From contig JAVTVX010000024.1 of the NCBI GenBank assembly GCA_033439265.1, positions 17,220,501 through 17,284,500 on the forward strand: a stretch of DNA of 64,000 nt. Reading direction: 5' to 3'. The notes under the pieces are model-generated. The model was not told the DNA's origin, ran no database searches, and saw only the letters and a program-made list of their open reading frames with translations. Both the position numbers and the translations under genes were made by a program. Source of the DNA: Dillenia suffruticosa. Its lineage: Eukaryota > Streptophyta > Magnoliopsida > Dilleniales > Dilleniaceae. This document shows, one piece after another, positions 1 through 10,931 of this stretch (position 1 is the first letter of the stretch; every line of letters begins with the position of its first letter).

Positions 1-891
1 CAACCTCCACCCACAACCTTCGTCCCTTTGAGTACATACCGCTGTCCAAAGTGTAGGGGTTGATCTTCCAACACGAAATTGATAGTGTTTCTCCACATGA
101 TGCATTTTTACAAAATAAATAAGTTCATCTTTCGACTCAAACCTCATACCTTTCTTCACTTCATTATTAAAACTCCCACTATCGATTGTCAATCGACAAT
201 CTTCCTCAAAAGTGACATAACCATCTCCTCTCGGTGCAGTTCGCATGAAAGGAATTGACTCATCAACTCCGTTATAGAGATATCTCCTACCACCATGAAT
301 GGGTAAAGGCTGTGAAGATGACCCAAACATCGTATGGTTTCCACAACTACGACCACTACTACGACAAGCTTCTCTACCATCTTCTTCTTCATCATCATCC
401 TCTTCCGCATCTTCTTCCGCCTCCTCTTCGGCCATTTCTTCTTCATCCACATCATTATCCATGTCTACTATTGCAACATCCACTCGAGATTCGATATGTG
501 GATATTCTTCTTCATAATCGCAATCTTGTTGTACAGGGACAAACGTCCGACCATTGTATGCCTTTATATACAACTCATGACTTGTACCCATTCCCATAGC
601 CACCGCAAACTCCATCAAGTTCAGAACGTCATCATCATCATTTATCGGCACCAATACGTACCTTACATTCCCCCCTTGCATGTGTGACATAGGGCAACGA
701 TGAAACATCTCTACGTGTTGTATTGTCGAATTGATTCCAACTCCCTTACAGACTATGGTTACCAACTCATTAAAAGATACATCTTTTTTCACCCGAATCA
801 ACTTCGAAGGTTCACGGTCATAGCCCACCCCATTTTCACCCTTCACAATTTCACCTTTTGTGTACAATAACAATCTCACCATGTCCGCCAT
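1..891 (-). CDS. Mutator-like (MuDR/MULE) transposase, N-terminal part, runs off left edge
   Basis: An uninterrupted frame of 297 codons starts at ATG 891-889 (MADMVRLLLY) and leaves the window without a stop. Residues 1 to about 120 form a PB1-like N-terminal region as seen in plant MULE transposases. A very acidic Glu/Asp-rich stretch follows at about residues 145-180. The last 60 residues (NEVKKGMRF, then SKDELIYFVKMHH, ending CTQRDEGCGWRL) match the MuDR DNA-binding/plant transposase domain. The DDE catalytic core and zinc knuckle would lie left of the window. Absence of any stop or frameshift over 891 bases contrasts with the decayed retroelements elsewhere and suggests a fairly young or still selected copy. 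The family call rests on remembered motif similarity. A domesticated MULE-derived gene is the alternative. Confidence 0.75.
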   Translation of the reverse strand, partial: MADMVRLLLYTKGEIVKGENGVGYDREPSKLIRVKKDVSFNELVTIVCKGVGINSTIQHVEMFHRCPMSHMQGGNVRYVLVPINDDDDVLNLMEFAVAMGMGTSHELYIKAYNGRTFVPVQQDCDYEEEYPHIESRVDVAIVDMDNDVDEEEMAEEEAEEDAEEDDDEEEDGREACRSSGRSCGNHTMFGSSSQPLPIHGGRRYLYNGVDESIPFMRTAPRGDGYVTFEEDCRLTIDSGSFNNEVKKGMRFESKDELIYFVKMHHVEKHYQFRVGRSTPTLWTAVCTQRDEGCGWRL

Positions 892-1535
892 TTCTACTTA
901 AAATCAAAAAAACATTTTATCAAAATGTTTATCTACAATTATTAAATATAATATAATTTTCATTTAAAACTCTATAATTAAATTTACAAAAAAATAACAA
1001 ACAATAAACACAAATTTATCAAAAAACATTCTAATTTTATTTAACTACAATTATTAAATATAACTAATTTTACTTTTAATACTTTTATCAAAAAAACCCT
1101 AAAACCTAATTTTATCCCAAATTAAAAAAAACCCTAATTCCTAATTTCTCATGAATTTCCAACAAATATCTAAACCCTAAAACATTAATATCTAATTACA
1201 TCTTTCCAAAATATAGTTAAATCAACAAATAATATCTCAATTTAATAATGTACATTAAAATTTAATCAATTTAAACATATAAAATTTCATTTCTCAAGGA
1301 ACACAAACAACATTTTACCTTCGTCAAATTTCGCGTGTGGCACTTTCAAAAGCAGTGGATCGCGGTTCTCTTGCAATCCCCCAAGTTGCAGATGTCTTCG
1401 GTGTTGCAGTTCGTGCGCGCAGATGCCCAAGAAAGGATTCGCCCGCGGAGGAAGCAGCGAGAAGCAGAATGGGGAAGAAAGAAAGAAAAAAGAGAAGAAA
1501 GAAAAGAAGGGATCGGGGGTGTTATGTTCGAGCAT
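892..1535 (-). promoter_or_regulatory. Probable 5' leader of the MULE transposase (noncoding exon plus intron)
   Basis: Read on the minus strand, a relatively GC-rich stretch (about 1530-1322) ends in a plausible donor, GACGAAG|gtaaaatg, near 1321. An AT-rich stretch follows and ends in ttttaag just before the ATG at 891. This is the layout of a 5' UTR exon plus leader intron. The overlapping short frames here have biased composition and I do not consider them coding. Inferred from splice-like sequence and composition only. Confidence 0.35.
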
Positions 1536-1636
1536 GTCGTGAGTTCAATTCACGACATAGTGAATTTATGCATATGTCGTGACTTCAAGTCACGACATTG
1601 ATGAATAGTGCATGTCGTGACTTGAAGTCACGACAT
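1534..1636. repeat. Three regularly spaced 25-bp palindromes
   Basis: Copies lie at 1534-1558, 1574-1598 and 1612-1636, so starts are 40 and 38 bp apart. Each has arms ATGTCGTGA and TCACGACAT. Copies 2 and 3 are perfect odd-length palindromes (12-bp arms ATGTCGTGACTT around one central base) and are reverse complements of each other. Copy 1 differs only in its centre. They sit just upstream of the inferred MULE leader, where subterminal transposase-binding or promoter repeats would be expected. Confidence 0.85.
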
Positions 1637-2081
1637 AGGTGTGTTAGTTTTGTAATTAGTTTTCAAACGGTGTTGTTTTAAAAAATATTTAATTCAAATA
1701 TGTTATTTCCGTACAAAGCTCAATAATTCTCATCAACGTCCACACACAAGCACTAAAAAGTGGCTTCTTTAACAAAAGTTTCATATCTGGAAAGGAGGTT
1801 AACTTTGTGGCAATTGGTCAGAGTTGAATTTTGTGCTAATGTTGACATTTGTTTGTTCATATTGGTTGGAGTAACTAACTGAAGGCAACATCATGGTTCA
1901 CAAGATGAGCCAACATGGTTTGTCCTCATCTATATTGTTATGGTTTGATTTTCCTAGGCTCCTGGTTGTACTCATTTTATCTGTCATCCATCAATCTCTA
2001 TTATTGTGATAATTAAGAAAATTGTACTTTTTTTTAAATCATAAAACACAGAAATTGAATGGATTTGGGTCCGTTGTGCAG

Positions 2082-2195
2082 GGTGTTGCTATAAACTTTG
2101 TCCGCAATGATGATATAAAGATACTAAGAGACATAGAGCAGTACTATAGTACGCAGATTGACGAGATGCCTATGAACGTGGCAGACCTGATATAA
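2082..2195 (+). CDS. EIF4A3: eIF4A-III (DEAD-box RNA helicase), last coding exon
   Basis: A cag acceptor at 2079-2081 precedes an open frame of 37 codons plus TAA. It reads [17 protein letters not shown] and ends [13 protein letters not shown]. This is the C-terminal end of the second RecA domain of eIF4A-III. The ending MPMNVADLI and the [11 protein letters not shown] segment separate eIF4A-III from the initiation factors eIF4A-1/2. eIF4A-III is the RNA-clamping ATPase of the exon junction complex in the nucleus and also acts in nonsense-mediated decay. No other exon of the gene is present between position 1 and here, so the rest must lie left of the window, with the MULE between. A detached exon copy is possible, but the clean splice acceptor and stop argue for the real 3' end. 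Confidence 0.85.
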   Translation, partial: GVAINFVRNDDIKILRDIEQYYSTQIDEMPMNVADLI

Positions 2196-2790
2196 TGAGT
2201 TGGAGCTCATATGTTTTGATTTTCAGAGTGAATCAATGCGATTGGAAGGCATGTTTCCTTGTGACGTGTTTGCATCTTGTAAGATATTTTTTTATGTTTA
2301 AGATCGAAGCAATCTGATATCTAGATTTAGTGGACGAGTGATAAATTGTGTAAATGGTGGGTGCTAGTACCTCGAGCTAGTGCTTGCAATGGAAAAAGGG
2401 CTTTAGAACGTGCTGCTGCCATGGGGGTTGTTTTGAATGATCCTTATTTGACAAAATCTTTCTGTGATTGTGTTATTGATTGAAGCCACATTGTAATATT
2501 TTAGGGTTCAGGACAGACGGATTGTAATGGAGTGCAAATTGCTGGTTTTTTCTTGACATGGTTTATTTATGAGATTGTCCTCCCGGTGCCGGAAATGTGT
2601 TAAATCATTTCAGGATACCGTGTGATTTAAGACTCTGCTGTTAAACCTCTTGTCCATGTGATATTTGAGGAAAGCTTTCCATTGCAAGATTTCTTGTTTT
2701 TCAGGCCCAGAAGGTAACAAACAAGTTACTCCTCTGTATAATACTCGAGGCTCTTAACCGAGTTGCATATCACTGTGTTCCTTTCTAATT
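2196..2790 (+). other. Probable 3' UTR and downstream of eIF4A-III
   Basis: About 600 bases after the TAA have balanced composition and many T-rich and TGTAA-like motifs (for example cattgtaatatttt near 2490), as in plant 3' UTRs. No coding frame is supported. The end of the transcript cannot be fixed from sequence alone. Confidence 0.4.
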
Positions 2791-2791
2791 G

Positions 2792-3364
2792 TACTCACTA
2801 TTATTATTAATGATGAATTTCGTTGTGAACTACTGCACAAATAGATTCACGAGCCAATCAAAATGTAAAGCAAGGTCTTGTTCCTACATAAAAGACTTTT
2901 GAACGCTTATAGCAAAATCACATTCAATCTTCGGGTGAATTTGATTATAGCTTTATCATCATCTATTTTTGGCAAACTGATATGAATTTTATGGATGATT
3001 TTTTAATAATTATTATATTTGCTCAAGTAAAAAACTTTACTTTTCAAAAAAGGCACGAGTCAACCCTATAATTTACAAAAAAAATAATAATAATTAAATA
3101 AAACAATGATATACGAATGCTAAAAAAGAAAATTCTTTGTCAAAAACTGAGTTACTAAAGCAATCGATCATGAATCAACCTTCATCTAAGTCTAAATCTA
3201 AAATCGACCCAAATATAAAACATTGACTATTAATACAATTCAATATAAAAAAAAATGATTGTTTTACTCACTATTATTATTTATGAAGAAACTCATTTGT
3301 CAAATATTGCACTAAAAGATCCACAAGCCGATTAAAATGTAATGCAAGAATGTCTTATCCCTAC
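2792..3364. repeat. Imperfect direct duplication (about 97-100 bp) flanking a 377-bp spacer
   Basis: Copies at 2792-2887 and 3265-3364 share tactcactattattatt, then a middle block with gcac, gat/gatt and ca(c)aagcc, then aaaatgtaa.gcaag and t.cctac. The second copy ends exactly where the copia 5' LTR starts. The spacer is AT-rich without a recognisable element. Confidence 0.6.
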
Positions 3365-3883
3365 AGTTGGAAAAAGGGGTGGATCCGCCCATGTGGATAG
3401 ACCCAACCCTTCCATTTGTTTGAATTTCAAATGGGGAGAAGGTAGTTATTGAAAAAATTTACTCCCTCAACTTCCTTTTTCTCTCTCTCTCTCTCTCTCA
3501 ACTCCCTCCATGTATGAACTTTCATTTTATGAAAAACGTACATGAGTGATGAAAGTACACGAGTGATGAAAGAAGAAGGTACAACATGGGGATGTCATTT
3601 TTGTGATTAAAAAATTTAAGAATAGAATAGGGGAATCTTTTGTAAGTGAAAGAAAGAGATTTCTTTCACATTAGAAAGAAGAGAGATACTTTTGAATAAG
3701 GGTTTGTAGATCATTACTCCAACATGGTATTTGGATAGTGAACAATAGAGAGTGACATGACTTTGTAACATTCTTTCGACCTAAAATACCCGACTGTCAG
3801 AAAGAAATAAGTGATTCTAATCTACTTAAAATCCATAATTTTCCTAATAGAAATTATATTTATTGGTTTGTTTAAAATTTTCA
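3365..3883 (+). repeat. 5' LTR of copia element A
   Basis: It begins agttgg where the 3' copy has TGTTAG, and ends ttttca directly before the primer-binding site. It shares long blocks with the 3' copy, such as catgtggatagacccaaccc, and a CT microsatellite near 3480-3500. Confidence 0.85.
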
Positions 3884-5193
3884 TTGGTATCAGAGCTTAT
3901 AAGGTATTTCCTTCCTCATTGTTGGATATTAATAATGCAAAATGCCATAAATAATATTTTAAGTTCATTAATGGCAATTTGAAATTGTCTAAATGGAATG
4001 CTCTCAATTTTATATAGTAGCATGCCTAAAACTTGAGAATTAAATATGCAAAATTTGGTATGTATCTTGTGAGTATATTATAAGATATTACAAACCTTTT
4101 TGAAAATTAATATACTCATATCATTAAAAATATTGTATTTCATAATTTGAAATTTATATGGTTAGATTGTCTCAAAAAATTCTTTCCAACCATATAAAGA
4201 CCATAAAAAATGGTTAAAAATTAAGAGAGATATGGTCATTCGAAGTTTGAGTTGAAAACCAAAAATTTAATGAAGAATATGAACAGTACTTATGGCCTTT
4301 CTCACTCTCGGTTGCGGCATGTGAAGTCCACCCCTAGGCAACATCCGATTAAAAATCCGAGACCACCATTGATCTCAGTGATATAAAAAATAGGGGGTAG
4401 ACAAAATTTGGTATCTAAAAAAATCCGGGAAGGAGGCATGTGGAATACACGCGCCACCTAAGAAGAGTGGGCACGTGTCCATTTTGAACAACACATCCCA
4501 TGGCGCATGGGAGCGCATCCAATCTCCATTTTTGTCAAAATTTTCACTAAAATAATTTATATTCTTTCCGAATTTTTCTATAATTTTTAATTTATTTTTC
4601 GGATTTCAAAATTAATTTTTTATTTACTTTTAAATTTAAAAATTGCTTAAATTACAAAAAAAAAATTATTTTTAGTATTGAAAATATTCTGAAATTTTTT
4701 ATGAGTTTAGAAAATTATTTTCTTCTTTTTTACTAGTCGGGTGAAAATTTAATTTTCACACTCATTATTTATTTATATTTTTACTTATTATTTATATTTG
4801 AAAATTAGTTTTTCTAACAAGTAATTGTTTGAAATTTGAGTAAATATCTTTAAAATAAATATTTTAAAATTTGTTATAATATTATAGTCAGTTGCATACC
4901 TAACCTAATATTGTTTCCATTTTCAAGGAAAATTGTGATAATCGGATGCATTCTTAAAAGTCTTCCGGGCCTCTGGAGAGGGAAAGAGATTTAAGAAATC
5001 TAGAACATTTGATGAAGTTGGATCAAATGTTAATTTACAAAATGAACCTATCTCATACTTTGCCGGATCATCTTGAGATCATGGAAGAGAAATGTTTAGA
5101 ACTTATTTAAGTAAATCATGTCTTTTGGGGATGACAAGTACATACTAAGAAATTTTCTACCTCCTTATTGGGTTAGAATAGTTGATGAGTTGT

Positions 5194-5386
5194 ACCAACA
5201 TTTGTTGGCGTAGGTGGGAAGAGTATTTTCGTCCCCTAATCAGGTCGGAAGTTCGACTCCCACTGGATACAGCAAAACAATGCTAGGAGACCTCCACCTC
5301 AAAATGAGACCCGGTAATCAGGTCGATTCCGGATTAGTCGAGGTGAAACCCCAGATACCGGAAAGTTCAGGTACCAAAAAAAAATG
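5194..5386 (+). mobile_element. tRNA-derived SINE with A-rich tail and target duplication
   Basis: The head contains an A-box-like segment (ggcgtaggtggg) and a B-box-like segment (agttcgactccc), and the tail is a run of A. The 13-bp direct repeat gttgatgagttgt occurs at 5181-5193 and 5387-5399, exactly bracketing it. It inserted into the interior of copia element A, so it is younger than that element. Confidence 0.8.
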
Positions 5387-6599
5387 GTTGATGAGTTGTT
5401 TGCCAAGAATAGACATATAATTCTTGACGATATGAGACCATTATTAATAGAAAAGTGGGAAGTCAAGAATATAGAAATTCAAATGAAAAAATGTTATTTC
5501 AAAATATAAATAGTTTCTCATGAGTCATAAGGAGATTTACTTCTAGAGATAGCCTATCTAAAGAAATTATAAATATGATATTCCGAATAAAGTTGCACTG
5601 AATGAGATAATTTATTTACATGTTTTTTTTACGTATTATAACTATTGGCTAGGAGCATGATCATGTAATAGAGGAAATTTAAAATTTTTTTAATGTAAAG
5701 TTTCTTTTAAATAGTTGTTGACTATATTTGTTGAATTGTATGATCATGTAAGTAAAAGAAAACTAAAACCTCTTGAATGAAAATTTTAAATTGATAGATT
5801 TGACTAATTCTCATTCAAAATTGAAATATTATTTAAATACTTTATATATTTAAATGAAAATTTTGAATCGATAGAATTTTAGTAATTTTTATCCAGAATT
5901 ATTAAATTATTTAAATACTATATGTATTTAAGTATGAGGTTTTTTTGTTGGAAAAATTTAAGAAATTCTCATTTAAAACCTATTGGATTTTGTAATTTTA
6001 AAATAAATTTAAGATGATGATACATTAAAACCATAAATGATGATTGAGAATTTGACGAACTTTCGATTTTATACCTAATATTGATCTGTCATGAATGTTA
6101 ATTTTAAATTATAAAATTATATGTATGATATGAGTATTAGTATTAGTGTCTACCCTCTTAAAAACTCAAATTATTGCATCAAAGTCTATTATTGTAAACT
6201 TGAATAGAGTTGACAAATTCAATGACAACGATCATAAGATATGACGTCATAAAATGTGATATGTGTCTAAAGAACAAGATATTTTGAAAGGTATTGAGCA
6301 CGTCATGTATAATCTTGGTATGGCAATGCTGCTCTACAGAGGAGAGAGCAAGATGCTTACCAGGCATGGAAAATGATAGATTCACTATTCGAGCAATCCT
6401 GGTAACTCTATAATTGATAATATGATATCCAAGTGGGAACTAGATGTGACTATTCATGACAATTTGGTGTATCTCGAGGAGAAATATAGAGGTATGAGTG
6501 ACTCATCTTAGACACGTGACCATAAAGTTTGATATTAAATAAAAACGAGATGACCACAGTATCAAATAGTAGTTAAGAGTTATCTCTAATATGATTAGA

Positions 6600-8660
6600 G
6601 AGTGGTAGTCAACTGGTCATATCTTATCCGATAAACAAAAAGTTCAAACATTGATCCAATCCCTTCCTGTCAAGTGGGAGCACCTGAAAGTCAGTTTGAT
6701 TCATAATGACAATGTGAAGACTTTCTCTAATGTTGCTCTCCACGTTGAGTTTGAGGATGAATAGCTTAGCACTGCAAGATCTGCATCTGATATTTTTGTT
6801 GTAAAATTTAGTTTCAAGAGAGTTGCGAATTCTAAATGTGAAAGAGACTAAAATGAAAATAAGAAAGGAAAGGAGACTGAAAACAGATCACAAAAGAGCA
6901 ACTCAAAATATAAAAATAGATTGAGAGACATTTGTGAATTTTCGTTGAGTGACTTCTGGTAAGAGATGATTTTATGTGGAGAACAATACAAGAATGAAGG
7001 TTAAATGAGTTGACACTTGTACATTGAAGTTACAAAGTGGTTGAACTTTCATTATGCATGATGTTCTCTACATACCAGAAATTCAACGAAATTTAATATA
7101 TGTTCTTATTCTTTTGAAATTTGGTTATGTTTTTTGAACTTTTAAAAAGATATAGTGAATTTACATTTGAATGACATGTATTCGCTCTATACAACTTGTA
7201 AATGGTTTCATGGTATTGCAATACGATGGTCGAATGTTTAACTATTAAGTTGAATATTGTCATACTTGCACAATGAGGATAAACTATTTGCAAATGTCAT
7301 TTGGGCTAAATTTCCATTATTATTAGTCCATTTAGACATTTGTCATCCAATGAATATGAAGGCAAGACATAGAGTTTTGAATTTCATTACGTTTATAAAT
7401 GATTTCACAAATTTTGATCATATCTATTTGATTTTTCACAAATTTGAATCACATAAATGTTGTAAACGTTATATGGGTGAGATAGAGAATCAAATAGATA
7501 AAACAATAAAAGAGTTTTTAAAACAAATAGAAGGCGTGAATATCAATTCAATCAATTAAGGGTCTATGTAATGAAAGAGACATAATTTGATATTTGTTCA
7601 TTTCTTATACACCTTAGTAGAGTAGTGATGTAGTAAAAAAGAATAGGACATTGCTGGATATAACAAAATCTATGATAGTGTAGACTAACTTGTCGATTTT
7701 CTTTTCAGGAGATATCTTATTAACTGCGGATTTTATTTTGAACAAAATGTTTTCAAAATCAGTATCATTGACATTATATAAACTTTGAACTTGTAGAAAG
7801 ACAAGTTTGAGTAACCTCAGATCTTAGGGATTAGCCGTCTCTATTTAAGATTTTTAACAAATTTGGAAAAATGGGTTTCCATGAAAGTAAGAGTGTTTGT
7901 ATAAGATACTCCGACCAATTTAAAAATTAAGTGCTCTTTGGTAAACAAGAAAATAGTACTGTAACAGAAATTAGATCACAGATATCACATTTCTGGAGAA
8001 TGAATTTCCTAACAGAGTGGACTGAAGGATATAGAGTTTTTATTTGAATTAGTTAATTCAAAAAATGACTATGTCTATAGTAAATCATTGGAATCATATT
8101 GATCCCAGTGATAGTGATTTAAATTCTAATGATCCAACTGAATTACAAACTTAGAAAAGTGTCAGTGTCCAAATGTTATTTTGAGATTAAAGAATACGTA
8201 TTTATTGTTTATTTAGAAAATAAAGAAGAGCCTAAAACGTAAAAAAAACTCTATCTAGTCTTGTCAATGATGAATGAAAAAGACAATAGAAGAATAATTG
8301 GAGTCAATGAGATCCAACCATACTTTAGGAATTGGTTAGACTTCTACTAAGGCGTTAAGATATTAAGAACAATTAGATTCTCAAAACTAAATGTAGGACA
8401 GATAGAACTACTGAAAGGTATAAAACTCAACTGGTAACAAAAGGTTACACTCAATAAAAGGGTGTTAATTATGAGAAAATTTTTTCTTGTTAATGAAATT
8501 TACCTCTACTCACCTATTATTGGCAACACCACTCATCTATTATTAGCAACAGTGGCTAATTTGAATTTAGAATTATGTCAGATGAATATAAAAACTGTTT
8601 TTCTCAGTAGAGAATTTGAGAAAAAAGTCTATATGGTACAACCAGAGGGTTGTCTTTAAA
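6600..8660 (+). pseudogene. Decayed gag, integrase and reverse transcriptase of copia element A
   Basis: A gag-like segment near 6640-6780 reads LIQSLPVKWEHLKVSL, then HNDNVKTFS, matching the UBN2-type copia gag. At 7320-7510 the integrase core is visible (LLVHLDICHPMNMKARH, FITFINDFTNF). At 8460-8660 a reverse transcriptase block reads LNLELCQMNIKTVFLSREFE, then KKVYMVQPEGC. Stops and frameshifts separate every block, so no product is expected. Confidence 0.75.
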
Positions 8661-10423
8661 GGCTAAGAAGATAGAATATGTAAATTGAGTAGATCAATTA
8701 TAATCTTAAAAGGCTTTTGAGACAATGGTATTTGAGATTTTACAGAAATATGATTTTTTGCGATTTCGTCTTGATGGACGAAGACCATTGTGTTCATGTT
8801 GAGAAATCCGATGACAAGTTTGTAATTCTATTCTGATATGTCGTGAACATACTGTTAGCCGCGAATGATAAGGATTATGTTCTTCAAATCTTGAAATGAT
8901 TGTCTTCCAATTTTTGAAATAAATAATATGAGTTGAGATAGATTGAGAGTTAAAATCCATAAAAGTCGTTTCAAGAGATTATTGGAATTATTTCAATAGT
9001 CTCATATTATAAAGGTTTAAAAACGATACAAAATTAAAAATTACAAATCCATTAATACTCCTGTAACTAAAAGTGATGGTTCAAGTGATGCAAAATGCCC
9101 TAAAACTCCTAATGAATAGATAAAATGTCCAGAGTGTAGCATGCTAGCACAGTTGGGAGTTTGGAATACGTTATGATGTGTACTCATCCAAAATTTGTCA
9201 TATTGTGAGTTTGATAAACATATATCTGTCTAATTTAGGGAAGAGTGATTGGATTGATGCGAATAGAATATTAAGATAACTAAACGGAGGTAAAAACAAG
9301 CCTATATACCTAGTGACATGTTGGATTACTTGGTTTGCGTAGGTCATGACAGCAATTATAACTATGATTGTGATTGTAATCATATACACAGTAATGTGAT
9401 ATTCATATTTATTGACATTTGAATTTTATTTTTAATGTCTAAAATTCTTGTGTCTGCAGTTAAAGGTATGTTGAACAAGTTTTGAGATTAGTTCTCACAT
9501 ACAAGCAAACGTCTCTAATATCTGTGTGATATGTAAATATGAGTCAATGTTAATTAGTAGTGGATTAGCATATATATATGTCGCCTTAGTTAAATACTAA
9601 GATGAGATTACTAGTTATATATACATATGTGATAATCAAGATAGATATCCAAAATCCATTGAACTTGTCTAAGAGCCAAGTGTGAGTTTTTTCCTTAGTG
9701 TTGTGAGTTTTGAGAACTTGTAAAAAAAAAACTTAGGTCAAGTATCTGTACGATGTATTAATTTTATAAAAGAAGACATACGCTGTCAGATGAAAAAAAA
9801 AAGAGTATTGTATCACGTGTTTCAAACTACGTGTGCTTATGTGACCATATGGGTAATGAGATAATCATCCATTTTCATTTCATTATGTGAGACTCGAAAA
9901 TTTATATTTAACCTCAATTTATACTCTTAAAACTTTCAATATCTTTTGAGATTTTATTTTGTTGCTAATTTAGCAAGTCACCAAAAAATCATGGTTGATT
10001 CAATTTGACAGTGTATATCTAGGAAAATAGTTAAAATAAAATTGAAAATTAGTAGTATGAAAAGAAGACTATTTTTGACTGATACATTGCTCTATATCCA
10101 CAAACCGATCAATTATATTTATGATTTAGTGTTTCGAAATATAATTGTGAATACATGATTGAGGTTGATCAAATATTACATTGTTTTTTAGGGATAAGAG
10201 ATACGTTGACTGTGTCGAGTAAAAGAAGTCTGAGATATAACGAAAAATGATGTCATCATCACCACATTGACATTGAGCTATTATATATCTTTAATTGGTG
10301 TACAGCTCTAAAGCTCTTAGTATTTTTGCGGGCACAGGATCCACCAGCGAGTGTAAAGTTGGTGATATTCGATTCTAATGATCACGTTATGTGCGAATTT
10401 AACTCTTATGTGCAAGTGAGAGA

Positions 10424-10931
10424 TGTTAGAAAATGGGGCGAATTTGTCCATGTGGATAGACCCAACCCTTCCATTTGTTTGAATTTCAAATGGGGAGAGG
10501 GTGGATATTAGAAAAACTCCCTCCCTCAACTCCCTTCACTCCGTTTTGCTCTCTCTCTCTCTCTCAACTCCCTTCATGAATGAACTTCCATTTTATGAAA
10601 AATGTACGAATGATGAAGAAAGAATGTACAATATGGAGATACCATTTTTGTGATTGAAAAATTTAAGAATGGGAGAGGGGAACCTTTAAGTGAAAGAAAG
10701 AGATTTCTTTTACATTGGAAAGAAGAGAGAGAGAGACTTTCTAATAAGGGTTTGGTGATCATTACTCCAACATGATATTTGGATTGCGAATAATAGAGGG
10801 TGATCCGACTTTGTAACTCCTCTCGATTTAGAATACCCACCATAGGAAAGATATAAAAATTCTAATCCGCTTAATATCAAAAAAAAATTTTCATATAAAA
10901 ATTATATTTGTTGGTTTGTTTAAAATCTTCA
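10424..10931 (+). repeat. 3' LTR of copia element A
   Basis: It begins TGTTAGAAAATGGGG after a purine-rich tract and ends tcttca. It has the same block order as 3365-3883, with many substitutions and small gaps, indicating an old insertion. Confidence 0.85.

Larger units (their letters stand above)
3365..10931 (+). mobile_element. Old, decayed Ty1/copia retrotransposon (element A)
   Basis: Two long direct repeats of about 0.5 kb flank an interior with copia domains in the order gag (about 6600-6780), integrase (about 7257-7560), reverse transcriptase (about 8460-8660) and RNase H traces (about 9060-9340). A primer-binding site tggtatcagagc follows the 5' LTR, and a purine tract (agtgagaga) precedes the 3' LTR. 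All frames are broken by many stops and the LTRs have diverged markedly. No perfect target duplication remains. A SINE sits inside at 5194-5386. Confidence 0.85.

Noticed and set aside
189-455. 88-codon frame, minus strand, Lys/Met/Arg/Val-rich
   Set aside because: A shadow, in another frame, of the acidic region of the MULE transposase.
1090-1200. Several aaccctaaa motifs, like plant telomere repeats
   Set aside because: Isolated single copies in AT-rich sequence, with no tandem array.
1287-1601. Overlapping short frames on both strands in the GC-richer block
   Set aside because: Biased composition, no similarity; better explained as the 5' leader of the transposase gene.
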